This document shows positions 13,153 through 26,400 of a DNA stretch of 64,000 nt, piece after piece. The stretch covers positions 50,924,232 through 50,988,231 of the forward strand of contig OW387136.1 of the NCBI GenBank assembly GCA_936440205.1, in the 5' to 3' direction. Made by a program: the position numbers and the translations under genes. The notes under the pieces are model-generated. The model saw nothing but the letters and a program-made list of their open reading frames with translations. It had not been told where the DNA came from and did no database searches. The DNA comes from Lepidonotus clava. Lineage: Eukaryota > Annelida > Polychaeta > Phyllodocida > Polynoidae. Position 1 is the first letter of the stretch, and every line of letters begins with the position of its first letter.

Positions 13153-16100
13153 CTCTGTCCGCAGAAAGCTTGAATTATCGTACATGGTATTATATATTTA
13201 GGTGATTCCTAAGCATATTAGGTTTTTGAGTGCCAGTGAAATACAGGCATTATATCAGAAACTGCCTCCAAAATATGTAAGCATATGTATGCACGTTTAT
13301 TATAAATTCCTTTATAATTTGTTTACCTAAGGGGAATATAGATTTGGTTTTGGCTTTCTCCTTACACCTGCACATGTGTATGTCATGTTTATAAAATTGG
13401 TTGGAATTCAGTTTCACTAGGCATTTCTGAAGTTTTCAGATCACAAAATAATTATACCAAAATTAGCTGTCAGAAGTAGGGCTTTTCATTAAGTACAACA
13501 TATTCATATTTCAATTTCAGAGCCCCAACCCCCATCGATGCATACATATTGAATTGCCTCTATATATACAATACACAATTCAGGATGCCCCATCTCCCCT
13601 AATTTAATTATGTTTTTCTTGTGAATTTCTCTTTGCACCAAGAGGTTCATTAGCAAGGAGACAATATTTACAAGGGGAGGACAGTGTATTGATTTTCATG
13701 TGAAAAAACAATTCACGCTGCTATTTCATAACTTAAACCATGACACCAACTAAAAACTGTTGCTCTCTCAAAATCGATCGTCCCGGCATGACTCGCAAGG
13801 ATGATTCAATTCTGACAGCTTCAAATAACATCCCTCGAACAAAAACTGGAGTGCGACACAGCGACATTTTTTAGCCAATAGAAACGTTGCACTTGCCCTA
13901 ACAGTGCCCACTCAGTATTTCTAAGTCACATTATGACGAGGCTTTACCTAATTAAAACTTGACTAAGTGTTTTTTTACCTAATACTATAAATATCAGCTT
14001 TAAATTTCGTTATTTCTATTGACATTATAGACAGGCCCATATACAAGGGGGTGGTGGGGGTGGCACGGCCAATGTTAACTCACCCGCACTTGGCTGGATC
14101 CGCACTTGGGTGACTAAGGATGGTGATTAGTGAAAATCAGTAGCTTTCACTGGTGACCAAGCATGAAAAACTGATCGTCAGGTGACTAATTAATTGGCAG
14201 GCTATTAAAACACTAATTGCCATGTTGGGATGCTCTTGCTGTTGATCTGCTGGCGACTAGAGCACAATCTAGTACGTCGGTCAGTGAAAACCCCGGTGAC
14301 TAGTGGTTTAGTCGCCAAACATCATGGCGCCAGTGTCTAGTTGGTTGCTGGGTGACTAACAACATTAGTCGCCGCCGATTTTTGTAATAGTTGCCCTCAT
14401 GGGGACCAGACTTTATCCTCATCTGTCTGTCATTCTCTTCACAGATCGTTACACGGCAAGGGAACTAAAACTGCAGTGGTTGGCCGGGAAGCCGATAGAG
14501 AACTTTGAGAAAGTGAAACTGTCTCGGTTTTCTCTGTCCAACGTGACAAGAGGGGACTGTACAACAGGCTATTCCACAGGTAGGTGTGATGGGGCAGGTT
14601 TACTGACTGCTTACATAGGCTCCCAGCCAAGCTGCGACGTAACAGAAACATTCTGCAACTTTACCTTTTTAGTCAGTCAAGTACTTACTAAGATGGCACG
14701 TAACAATTACGTTATTTATGGTAAGGTCGCAACCTCACCAAATAAGAATGTTATTAGAACATTATTTTTGGGTGAGGTTAGGACGAAACTAAAACAGAAC
14801 GTTAGAAGAACATTCTGTTTAGGTTGAATAACGTAACCAGACCGTTATAATAACGTCGCAGTGCAATGTTGCAGCAGTACGTTGCAGTAACATTATTGGG
14901 AGCCATCACAATTACGTAACAAGATCCAATACAGAACTAAAAAGAACATTGCTGCAACGTTATAATAACGTCACATGCTTGCCTGGGCTATAACAATGGT
15001 GCATGGGTGCAAGGTGCAAAGTGACCCTGGTCCTTCAGGAATCTACCCCTACCCAAAGAGGGCCAAAGCATTGTTTTTTGATATACTTGACACGACGTAT
15101 CATATGTTCTGTTCAAAAGGTGGGATTTCTCTTCTACCCTTCCTTCTAATAATTACAATGTTGTTTATTTCATTAGAACAATAATGTAAATATTCCCTTC
15201 TATTAGTAATCCAATTCTTTGTTGGATTATCACCTGCATAATGTATATATAGTGACCAAATTACACATTCAAACATTATCTCTGTTTATGCCATGTAAAT
15301 ACTGAAAAGTCAAATGATTTAAGAAAACATTGTTTTCTCTCATACCCTACCCCTTCCTAAAGTCTTTCACCTCTCATATGATAGAATTTTGATGCAAAGA
15401 ATATTTGAATATCCACTCAAGTATCACTCATATCAAAAGTGCATTGTAGTGCTTATTGGCCAAAAGTAATAGATCCATAATACTTGGTCAGATGCTGGCT
15501 TTAGTGTTTCATTTTAGAAACGCCTACAAAAAAACATATAATTTTGCATACTTACACTCCCGTACCATACCAACAGTATAGTTTGCCCGCGACTCGCTGG
15601 AATCATAAGTGAATGAAGGGAGTGGGTTTCATTTGTTTAGAATGTTTACTGACATATTTAAATAGATATAATCTTCATCAACCCCTCTACAACATTTTTA
15701 AAGGCCCAAAGTTTGAATAACTTTCATAAATGTTCCTTGATGTTACTTGTCATAATATTCTAATCCTTTACATGTAGCATTTTTAGGATATAAAAGACTT
15801 TCCAGCGAATCGAGTACAAACAAAAGGTTGCCAGTCTTTTTCAATTGGCTTTTTTTGAGTAATTAAAAAAGGAGGAACCTTTGCAAAAACCACATGTTTT
15901 GTTTTGCACCATACACAGAGTGGCATCATTGCGGCAGCCTATAGACCTTGTGCAGATGATGCACTTAAATGACCATCACATAACCCTCAAGACAGAATGG
16001 TCCTATTCTTACTTGAGTTCAATTCCCAACCTAGAATGACAAAGGCACATTGCTAAAACTAATTCATTGAAATGAAGCTGATGGAAGATTATCATTAAGC

Positions 16101-19100
16101 TATCGATATTGAATTAAGGCTGTATTCCACATGCCGAAAGTGCACTGCCGATTTCACGCCAATATACTTTCTGTGGTTCCGATATACTTTCGGCAGCCTT
16201 GCTGACAAAATTGATGAACATGTTGGTAAATATTTCCGGCCGATTATAGACCGGCCACCGCTGACGCACTTTCAGCTGCCAATAACGCATTTTCCGTCGC
16301 CTAAATTGCAACGAAAGTGTGGAATACAGCCTTTAGTTATTAAACTGTTCAAAATTACCCTTAACAAAAGCAATCAATAGATCAACAACATCTGCATCCA
16401 GTTTGTTATTGGGAATATGTGAAGCCACCTGCACAAGGTCTATATCCCCACAGCTTGGAATCCAACACAACTCTTGTAGGATTCAGCAAGTTACATCTTT
16501 TTACACTGACACCAATTTGTACTTTTGCCAATACTTTGAAGCATCTGCAGAACTCCTTTTTGTGTTTTCATATCATGGTTTTCCCTGACAGTATAATTAT
16601 AAATAAGGAGTCAGATTCTCACTCCCTTTGTCCATTGTGTACAACAAATAGGCGGCCGTCAAGGTATGTCTTACTCCACATGGGAAACGTGTTACGCTTA
16701 TAGCAGATTACATCTCATTATTTTCTTATTGATTATCTGCTGACATCTGCAACAGAATATCTAATATTTCACACTTCACGATTGACTCTTCAAATCAAAT
16801 ACGGTGTAATTTAATAAGCTGTCATACTGTTAAACCATTTGGTGAAATTATTCCAGAGCAGTTTTCCGTAAAAAGAGTTTCTGGCATAGCATAAGGGTCA
16901 TACCCACTAGGCGATTATACCTGAGTCTGTCGACAGATCGGCGTTGAAATCGGCCGATTCTCAGGGCAGAATCAGCCGATTTCAGCAATCATAAGAATCG
17001 GCCGATTCTCCAAGTTGCAGGTTGCCGGTCGCCGGTAAAATTGCCTAGTGGGTATAGGGCTATACACATTAGAGACTAGTGAAACCGACACACATAGGGA
17101 ACTAACATGTTTAAAGGTACTGGGGGGTGTTTGGCTTAAATTCCAATTTTTCTGAAGCAATACAAATTCATTTTTAGTCTTATCCTGATAACTAATCTTT
17201 TGAACTAGATCTCTCTCTTTGCACTTAAATGTAAGTTCTGGTCAAGAAATTCTCTTTTGAAGTAGAGTCTGTGCATATATATATATATGTCTGACTCAAA
17301 TGAAAATGGAACTAGAATCTTCTGTCGTTTAAGTGCCTGTGATCTGTTTTCAGATGTGGGCTCTGACGACAAGGCCAGAGGGAGTAGGCTATACAATTAA
17401 CTCACTTCTATAGCTGACCACTTGTTTTCTTTGGGGGGAAGACCACACTCTCTAACATACAATAGTAACAGTTGCATTTTTTTGCCTAGAGGCGCAGCTA
17501 ATGAGTGATGTAATGGTGATGTTCTGTGACTTTATGATGATGTTCTGTGATGTTATGCCCAGTCAAGGTGCAACAAAGCGGTCACATTATGCAACTATGC
17601 TTTTTTGATTTGTCGGTTACTTACTTTAATGTCACATAACTGATACATTGTTTTTTTGAGAGGTTGAGACCTAACAATAACAGAATGTTATCATAATATT
17701 CTGGTGAGGTTATGTCAAGACCAAATACAAACAGAATGCTATTGTGATGTCAGGCCCAATAACAAATAGATACCCAGCCAAGGTGCAACAAAATGGTTGT
17801 GTTATGCAATCATACTTTTTTGGTTTGTCTGTTACTTACTAAAATGTCATGTAACTGTTACATTATTTTTCTGAGAGGTTGAGGTATAACCTAAAGGGAA
17901 TGTCATCATAAAATTCTCGTGAGGTTAGGTCAAGATCAGATTAAAACAGAATGTCATCATGAGATTCTGATTAGCTGAGGTCCAGTCCGCACTTAAACAG
18001 AACTTTATTGTGACCTCCTGACCAGGGTTGGTCCTAACCTCACCTTACCAGAATGTTATTATGATGTTCTGATTGTGTCTGGTCTTAACCTTTACCTAAA
18101 CAGAATGTCACATGGACCATCTTATTAGGTTAGGTGTCAACCTGACCTAAACAGAATGTTTTTTGTGACATTCTTATTAAGTGAGGTCACAATATTAGCC
18201 TCATAAATAACATTACAAGAATTTTATCAGGATGTCAAAATGATATGTGGCAGCAGTTGGTTGCATCAATGTTAGTGGGAGTCATCAAAAGAACGTTGAT
18301 GCAACCTAACAGTGTAATGTAATAAGAATCAATCCAGAACGTTGCTGCAATGTTATTAGAACATTATATCCTTGGCTGGGTACCAACCCCTGAATATGAG
18401 CTCAGAAAATACTCTTATAATGTTGCAAAACGTCACAGAACATTATACAGTGTCCCAGAAGGTGACCATTACATTACTTTTTTGCTGGGATAATTTATGT
18501 AACTGTAGCCAAACTAGTTCATGAAAATGGCCAATCATCTAATACAAGATTTTGTCATAATGTCATTGTTAGTCACTCTGTCTGATGAGTCCTCTTTTCT
18601 TTAAACTTACCAGCATGCCCACATTTTAGCACCTTATGCTTACGCTTTCACAGCTACATCCATCCCCACCACTCAATTATTAACTTTTAAAGATTGCTTT
18701 TGCTCATAGATCTGCGCTTGATGGGTGACGCTTTCTACATCTTGATTCTATGAAACATTGCGGCTCCTACGCTTATCACATGTACACAGCTTTTAGAAAA
18801 CTGAACTCAAGTAGTTCTTTAGCCCTGTCAGGTTTTTTTGTAATTATTCACTTAGCAATTAGCCATAGCTTACTACATTAACCATAGTTTAAGCCTGTAA
18901 ATATGCTTTATAGATGCCTTTCATTGATATACTTATCTTGTTTACACCGGTAACAGTTTTTTTTACTGTTTATCCACATTTTACCAACGAGTATATACAG
19001 TGGAAACAAAGTATATTTCCAAAACATGGCAATACATGTCATTACACAGCATTACATATGAAATTATTAATGTGTAGAGAAGTATTTCTTCTGCCTCAGA

Positions 19101-22100
19101 CCCTTTACAGACCGGTGCCAGAATAATACAAATCATGCTGGGCTGGTGTAAATTCTGAGCAACTAGCTCGATGGGCTATTGGAAATAATCATAATCATAA
19201 ATTACATTATTAACAGGCCCGTAGCCAGGGGTTGTTCGGGGGTTCGTACGAACCCCCCTTAACCCCCCCTTGGAGGATTTTTTCTCTAATTTTTAATGTA
19301 AAATATAACACTAAATCCAAAAAACGGGTTTTTTTTTCAAAAAACGAACCCCACTGGAAAAAAACCAAACTGCTACTCAAAAACGAACCCCCGTCTGAGA
19401 AAAGCTGGCTACAGGCCTGTATTACATGCACAAGTGAAATTGTGGGCCGGGCCAGTGTAGAAATCTAACAACTGTATTGAACTGTCATTATGAGCGCATT
19501 ATGGGCTAGTCTGCCACGGGTGTGATGTACATATATTTAATGGTAAAAGATTCTGTCCATATGCATAAACGCTCATGTAATCAAAAGTTAGTGAGGTAAC
19601 TATGGAAATATGTTCCAAGTGGCTATGGTTGGTGGGAAAATATTAACCATGAAAACTATTAAATTTTAAAGCCTGATTAACATTTCATAAAACCTATTTC
19701 CATATTTCCATTAGTTTGTCAACAAACACAATTTTGTCAGATCCGCATTATTTGAATTGATCAAGAAAATTTATTATTTTCAATTACTTTAAGCAAGTCT
19801 TCATGGTTTAAACTTTCCATATGCCAGACTTAGGCCCATGTTATCTAGCTCTATAGACCTTTTTCAATAGGGTGTGGCACCCCCTGGTGAAGTGAATGGA
19901 ACGAATGGTTTAGGTCATTTCCCATAGTTAACCTATATGAAGTGAAGCATATAGGTTAACTATAGGAAATGACCTAAACCATTGGTTTCATTTACTTCAC
20001 CAGGGGGCGCAACACTCTTAATGAAAAAGGTCTATAGTTATTTGAGTTTGAAATATTCTGCCATAAACATAACTTTGGTTTGCTATATAAATGTCTCCTT
20101 GGTGTTGTGTTGCAGGTGCTTACAGCTGCGTGTTCGTGGAGTTTAACTTTGTGCGTGAGTTCGGCTACTACATGATTCAGATCTACGTGCCGTCTGGGCT
20201 CATCGTGCTGCTGTCCTGGGTGTCCTTCTGGCTTGACCCCCTCGCTGTACCTGGACGAATCACACTGGGCGTCCTAACTGTCCTCTCCATGTCTACCCAG
20301 ATGGCCTCAGCTGCTACGTCAGCACTGCCAAAGGTGAGAGAAATCCAGGGGGTTGGTCCAAGGGGTTGGTCTAGGGGGTGGATTTAGAGGGTAGTCTAAG
20401 GGGTCTTCAGCCCCCACATCCCACCTCCCTCGTTTAGGACACAGCCCTGCCCAAGGTGAGAGCGAACGCAGGAGCTGATATATCCCCAACCAAGGTGCAA
20501 CGCAATGGTCACGTTATGCAACCATACTTTTTTGGGTTGTCTGTTACTTGCTAAAATGCCACATAACCATAACATTATTTTTCTGAGAGGTTGAGACCTA
20601 AGCAAAACAGAATGTTATCATAACATTCTGATGAGGTCATTTCAAGACCAAATCCAAATAATATAGCATTGTGACGTTCTGATTACCCAAGTTGAGGGTA
20701 AAGCATTCTCCATTATGCAGGGCTCTGTCCCTCCCTCCCTGTTCATCCAATGCCTTGCCTTCAAGCCCAACCAAACTGGGGGAATGGCTTTTACACACTT
20801 GGCAGTTTTTAAAAAGGTATTAATTTTGAAGCACCCAATCAGAACTGTGGAAAAAAGGCCTCCCGTCTGTCAGATTTGAATGGGGCAAGGGATTTCCAGT
20901 TGTCAGCTTAGTAGTGGTTAGTGTGTCTGCCTGTTGCACAGGCAGCCCGGGTTCAATCATGGGCTTGGGTGGGCTGGCTGCTGCTCCCCTCTACATGCCT
21001 CCCAGTGGCAACTACTGGGTTATCAAAGGTCCCTAGAGGACCACCGGCTGTTGTATGTGATGCCCTGCCTATTGGACATTGCATATAAAAGACCCCTTGC
21101 CACTCTTCGAAATGAGTAGGGTATATCACCTGGTGGCGGGTTTCTCCTCAAGCATAGCTCCTCAGAAGGGAACAGCTCACCATACAAACCATACAACCCA
21201 TACTACCATACAACCATACAATGCTGTCAAACCCTGATGTGTGAAAGTGTCCTGGCAATCCGGGAAATATGCATGTAGAAATGAAAAATGAAATGAAAGC
21301 AGCCCCTTCTCAGGAAACCGATGGTCAAGGGGACTACTAGAATGGTAGTGGCGGTAGACCAATGGCGGATCCAGGGGACGGAACCATGGAATGGATCCAG
21401 GGGTGCATCCAGGGCGTGCTCATCGTCATGTCCATCCCTACGACCTATTGCATAAAGGCTTGGCTTTTGCTTTGACAATTAACAGTTGCAGTAACTGGTA
21501 TCACAACCATAACATTGCAGTTGCGATAGGTATTGTGATCATACGTTACATTTAAAGGGTATGATTATAGTTTTGTAAAGCCATCACTGTTATTTCTATT
21601 TTGAACAACAATTTACCTCTGGCGACTTCAACTTATAGAGGCATTTTGCTGAATCAACAACCATAATTCACCTCCTGTCTGTCCTCCATTTGATGCACAC
21701 AGACTGAAGGTTACTGTCCCAACCAAGTTGCTACGTAACAGAGATGTTCTGCAACCATACTTTTTTAGTTGATCTGTTACTTACTAAAATGGCGCATAAC
21801 AGTTATGTTATTGGTAGTGAGGTTGAAACCTCACCAAATCAGAAGGTTATTATAACATTGTTTTTGGTGAGGTTAAGACATAACCAAACCAAACATTATA
21901 GGATCATTCTATTTACTTTGGAGAATGTAATCAGAATATTAGGATGATGTTGCAGTGCAATGTCACAGCAGTACATTGCAGCAACATTATTGGGAGCCAT
22001 AATGTAACAAGAATGTCTGTTACTTACTAATATTGAACCAAACAGAATGTTGCTGCAGCGTTACAATAATGTCACGTATTTGGCTGGGCCAGTGTTCTTA

Positions 22101-23434
22101 TGACAATTCTATTTCCTTTCTACTACTTCACCTTATGTCGATCTTCTCTGATCGTCTGTTGAAATGTTTCTTTCGTTAGTCCCCTCCCTTTTTGTCCCTT
22201 TGTTCTCACAATGCAAAATATGTGCGAGTGAAAAGTTCTTCATAGTGAGCATAAATATTGAATTCACCATCCCGGAGAGACCCATCTCACTGTAAGACAA
22301 AACGTTTTTAGTAATTCATCAAAGGATCTGAAGCTTCTACCCACAAACCCCACAGATCCATACATGCATATTTCAGAGACTGCACTCACTAGTGAACAAA
22401 TCCATTAAGGCCAGGCTATAGATTGGGAAAATGTACCTGTCCCCTTGAAAGTTTCCCCTGACAAGAGTCAGAGGAGACAAAAACTCCTTCTGAATGAAGA
22501 AAGCAGAGTGCGTTCCTCTTGCCCCTTAGAACGACTATCGACCTATGCGGTCAATACCTTTGGCCTTCCCTGCCCCCTGCAACAACAATATTTTAACGAG
22601 AAGCCTCTGAGACCGATGTATTTAGTTCTCTTATGAAGACGAGCCACTCCCTTCAGATAGCTACATAGAAAGCGAAAAGGAAAACGTAAGACTAAGAAAA
22701 GTAATCAATTAAACACTTTCAGATAATGGGAAAGCTTACAAATGTTGCTGCTGTCTTTGTTATGGAGACAAAGCGAATAAAGTGATTGTTTACACCAAGA
22801 GGTAGGGTTGTACCATTCGTTGGCCTTTGTCATAACCAAAAATGGATTAGGTAGGAAAGTGGCAAGTTATTGTTTTGGACAAAAACATTTCCTGAATTAT
22901 ATCTGACTGTCTGTGTCCTGACATCTGTAGAAAGATGGTTATTTCTTAGGAAACTTGTTGATGTTTCACTTTATTCTTGAAATGTAAATATGAATCAAGA
23001 AGCCTGCCTGTCCTCAATCGAAAGGTATTCCCTAATTATCAGAACAGCTTTTGTTCCTTGGACTATACTCCAGTATTATTTGGTGCATCTTGTCTTCTCA
23101 CTTTTAGCTCTATCTTTAAAAACAAACTTAGCCAGAAGCCCTGATCATCTTAGCTTTAACTAAGGTGTGTGGTTCCCGCAGTGAAACAGGTGCACTTACT
23201 TCAAAGCTGTGCATTTTATCCCAAGTATTTTTTTGTACGTTAAAATACTTAAAGACGCTACCATAATCAATATGCAGCATACTTATAAATGGTCTTGTGA
23301 GAGCTTGTTTTTGCCTATATATGTCCATGATATATCAATCTTATAGGCCACAATTGCTGTACACTCATTAATATGTAGTTCAAAATTTAGTATATATAAT
23401 CAGTTGTTGCTCACAATTAAGAATAATCCCTGAC

Positions 23435-23479
<45 letters not shown>

Positions 23480-26400
23480 ATGTACTCTTATGTAATTTCC
23501 CTCATTTGGTTAAGCAGTAACTAACTAAAACGATATATGTATCAGTTACGTCATTTGATGGTAAAGTCACACCATTATCAAAACAGAAAGTTATATAAGA
23601 TTCTGTTATTGCGGTAGTGTCACAACGTTACCAAAACAGAATTTCCTAACATTCTGATTAGGTAAGCTTGAGATTAAAGTCCAAACCAAAACAGAACATG
23701 TTGTGACATTCTGATTAGGTGAGGTTAAAACCTCCCCAAAAAAAGTATGTAATTACAAAATCATGTGTAGACAACCAAAACATAATGTAGGAATATTAAT
23801 AGGAACTATCAAAATAACGTTGCTGCAACATCACAAAATAACATAGCAAGAACTGAAACAAAATCAGAAACAAACTCACTGCAACGTTATAATAACATCA
23901 CATTCTTGGCCGGGTTGTTACTTTTTTTCCCACGAAAAAGTGCATCCCGTTAACCCAAGCCTGCATTCTGTCATGAAAGAGGGTAATAAATAAAGTGGTT
24001 GCGTGATACCTAAAGAGTTGTGCGTGATTGGAAGAAATAATATCAAAAGATGAGTTATGTGTTAAGCCGATATTCCATTCGGCGATTCCAGTAATTTGGT
24101 AATTTACAAATTTCCACCAAAAAATACGGTAAAAGACCATAGCTAACATTTCATTTGAAAGAGAAATCAAGAAGCCTTTCCATTGATGTATTACATATCT
24201 ATTATCAATTAATACTTACCAAAATGGCATGTAACAGTTATTCATGGCAATCTTCAGACCTCACCAAATTAGAATGGAACCAAAATGTTATTTTTCAGTG
24301 ATGTTAAGTCAGAACCAAAACAGAACAAACGTTATAATAACATTCTGCTTTGGTTTAGAAAATCAACCAGAACATTGCAATAACATCGAAGTCACAGTGG
24401 CACACTGCTGCAACATTATTGGGAGACATCAAAATAACAGACCAATACTTGAAATAGAATGTCACAAATATTATAACATCGAACCCTTGGCTGGGAGGTG
24501 AATCGTGAAATCGGGAGTAAGATTGGTTTCTGATTTAGAGAGGATTGCATGATAACTGGTTTACAGGCACCTGTTTGTTGCATGCAATTATGGATTTCCC
24601 AGACAGTGCCACCTGGCAGAGAAACGTTGCAAACTGTGCCAACAAAGATTTAGGAGGGGCAGAGGGTGAAGGATGACCCAGCCAACTTGCTACGTAACAG
24701 AGACGTTCTGCAACCATACTTTTTTAGCCAGTTTTTAATTAATGTGGCACATAACAATAATGTTATTGATGGTGAGGTTGAAACCCAACCAAATCAGAAC
24801 GTTATTATAATATAACATTATTTGTTGGTGAGGTTATGACAAAACCAAAATAATGTTATAAGAACATTCTGTTTAGCTAGACAAACATAGCCAGAATGTT
24901 ATAATGGCATTGTAGTGCAACAGCAGTATGTTGCAGCAACGTTATTGCGAGCAATCAAAATAACATAACAGGAACCAAACCAGCTAGGACATTGCTGCAA
25001 CGTTACAATAACGTCACACGTTTGGCTGGGGATGCAGTGTGTACAAGGCATCATGTCATATACTTTATTTCTGAGTCTCCGCATGATGTTCCCCATAGGT
25101 TTTTCGGTCCATTGAATGCCTTTAGCTCAAGAACTTGGTTCAATTCATAACAAAACAGGTTTCATTTTGGTGAAAAAGGCTGAGTGCACGCTGGATGTGT
25201 TCTATTGAATGTGCTTCTGAACGGTTTTTAAGTTGCGTGTAGTTACAGTATATGGCCATTGGTATATTCCGCTGTGGCATGTTACAGAATACCCCACATA
25301 ACAATGGCTGGTTGGGAAACGGTGAAACCTTTTGTTGTCCAAAACAATCGCTGGAGCACCTTTTTTGATGTCTAAAGGAAAACCCTTTAGAATGCTGTTT
25401 TTGACCTGAAAGTTTTGCCATATATAAACATGAACTCTACCGTCATAGAGCAAAGTACAGATTTCAAATTCATCAAGTGAAAAATATTTAGGAGAGGTTT
25501 CATAACAACAATATTGCAGCAATGATATCATTATCATGCAAACATAGTTAAAGTCCTAAATTTACTGCTCGCCACCCCCCTTTTCAAGTTCAAATTATTG
25601 AAAATATAGACAAAAGTTCCACTTGCCCCCCCCCCCCCCCCAAACAGCAAACCCTGGATATGGACCTGATTATATCGTGCCTGTTAACTGGACATGTTCC
25701 TTGTTCAGTGGCAAATTCTGTTTTCCTAAGAAGGTTGAGAGGAGAGGCACAGTGGCCCATTGCACAATGGGTTTCTTAATATTATTAACGAAACTTTTTG
25801 TTGTTACTTTTTTCCTTGTTACAATCGTTTCGAAACCATTTTTTCTATATTTGAAATGCCCTCAAAGAGCTGTAACTTTTACTGAAATTTTCCCCATTTT
25901 TTCCCTTTTTATATCAATTCACAGAATTCAATTTCATTCATTAGAACCAGATATATTACAATTTCGTAACAACGAAACATTTCGCTGTTAAGCAAAAGTT
26001 CGCTGTGCTATCGTTTATGTTACCATAATTCTATTGCGCAACGGGCCACAGGGGTGGCGTGACACCCCCTCCTCTTTTTAATATTGGCAAACTATTTATT
26101 TTCTTAATGTAAAATTCTGGGCTGATGGGTATTTTCACATCCCCCTTCCCCACTTAAAAGATCTTTGACACTGCTCCTGGTGCCTCTGGTGTCCATACAT
26201 TATCATCACGAGCTGCAAACAAAACGTGTCCAGTGTTGATACGTATAACTTGATTTCAGCCTCTATATCTTTACCATTTGTCCTGCCCTCTCAGATACCT
26301 GTAAATAAGAGACTTGTTATTGTTCTGGAAGGCAATAATGCTTGTCTCTGAATGTTAATGCTAATTTTCATGTTGTAAACGTTTTCTGTGTATTTGATAT

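Noticed and set aside
14399-14827. A 142-codon + strand frame
   Set aside because: It overlaps the real receptor exon 14445-14579 and then reads through intron and a family A element; the splice donor ends the coding part.
20900-20975. A functional tRNA gene
   Set aside because: Box A and box B-like motifs occur, but the sequence continues into a SINE-like body and no full cloverleaf was found.
25623-25991. A 122-codon + strand frame with hydrophobic stretches
   Set aside because: It starts in a C-run and lies mostly inside a TIR element; low-complexity A+T-rich translation only.
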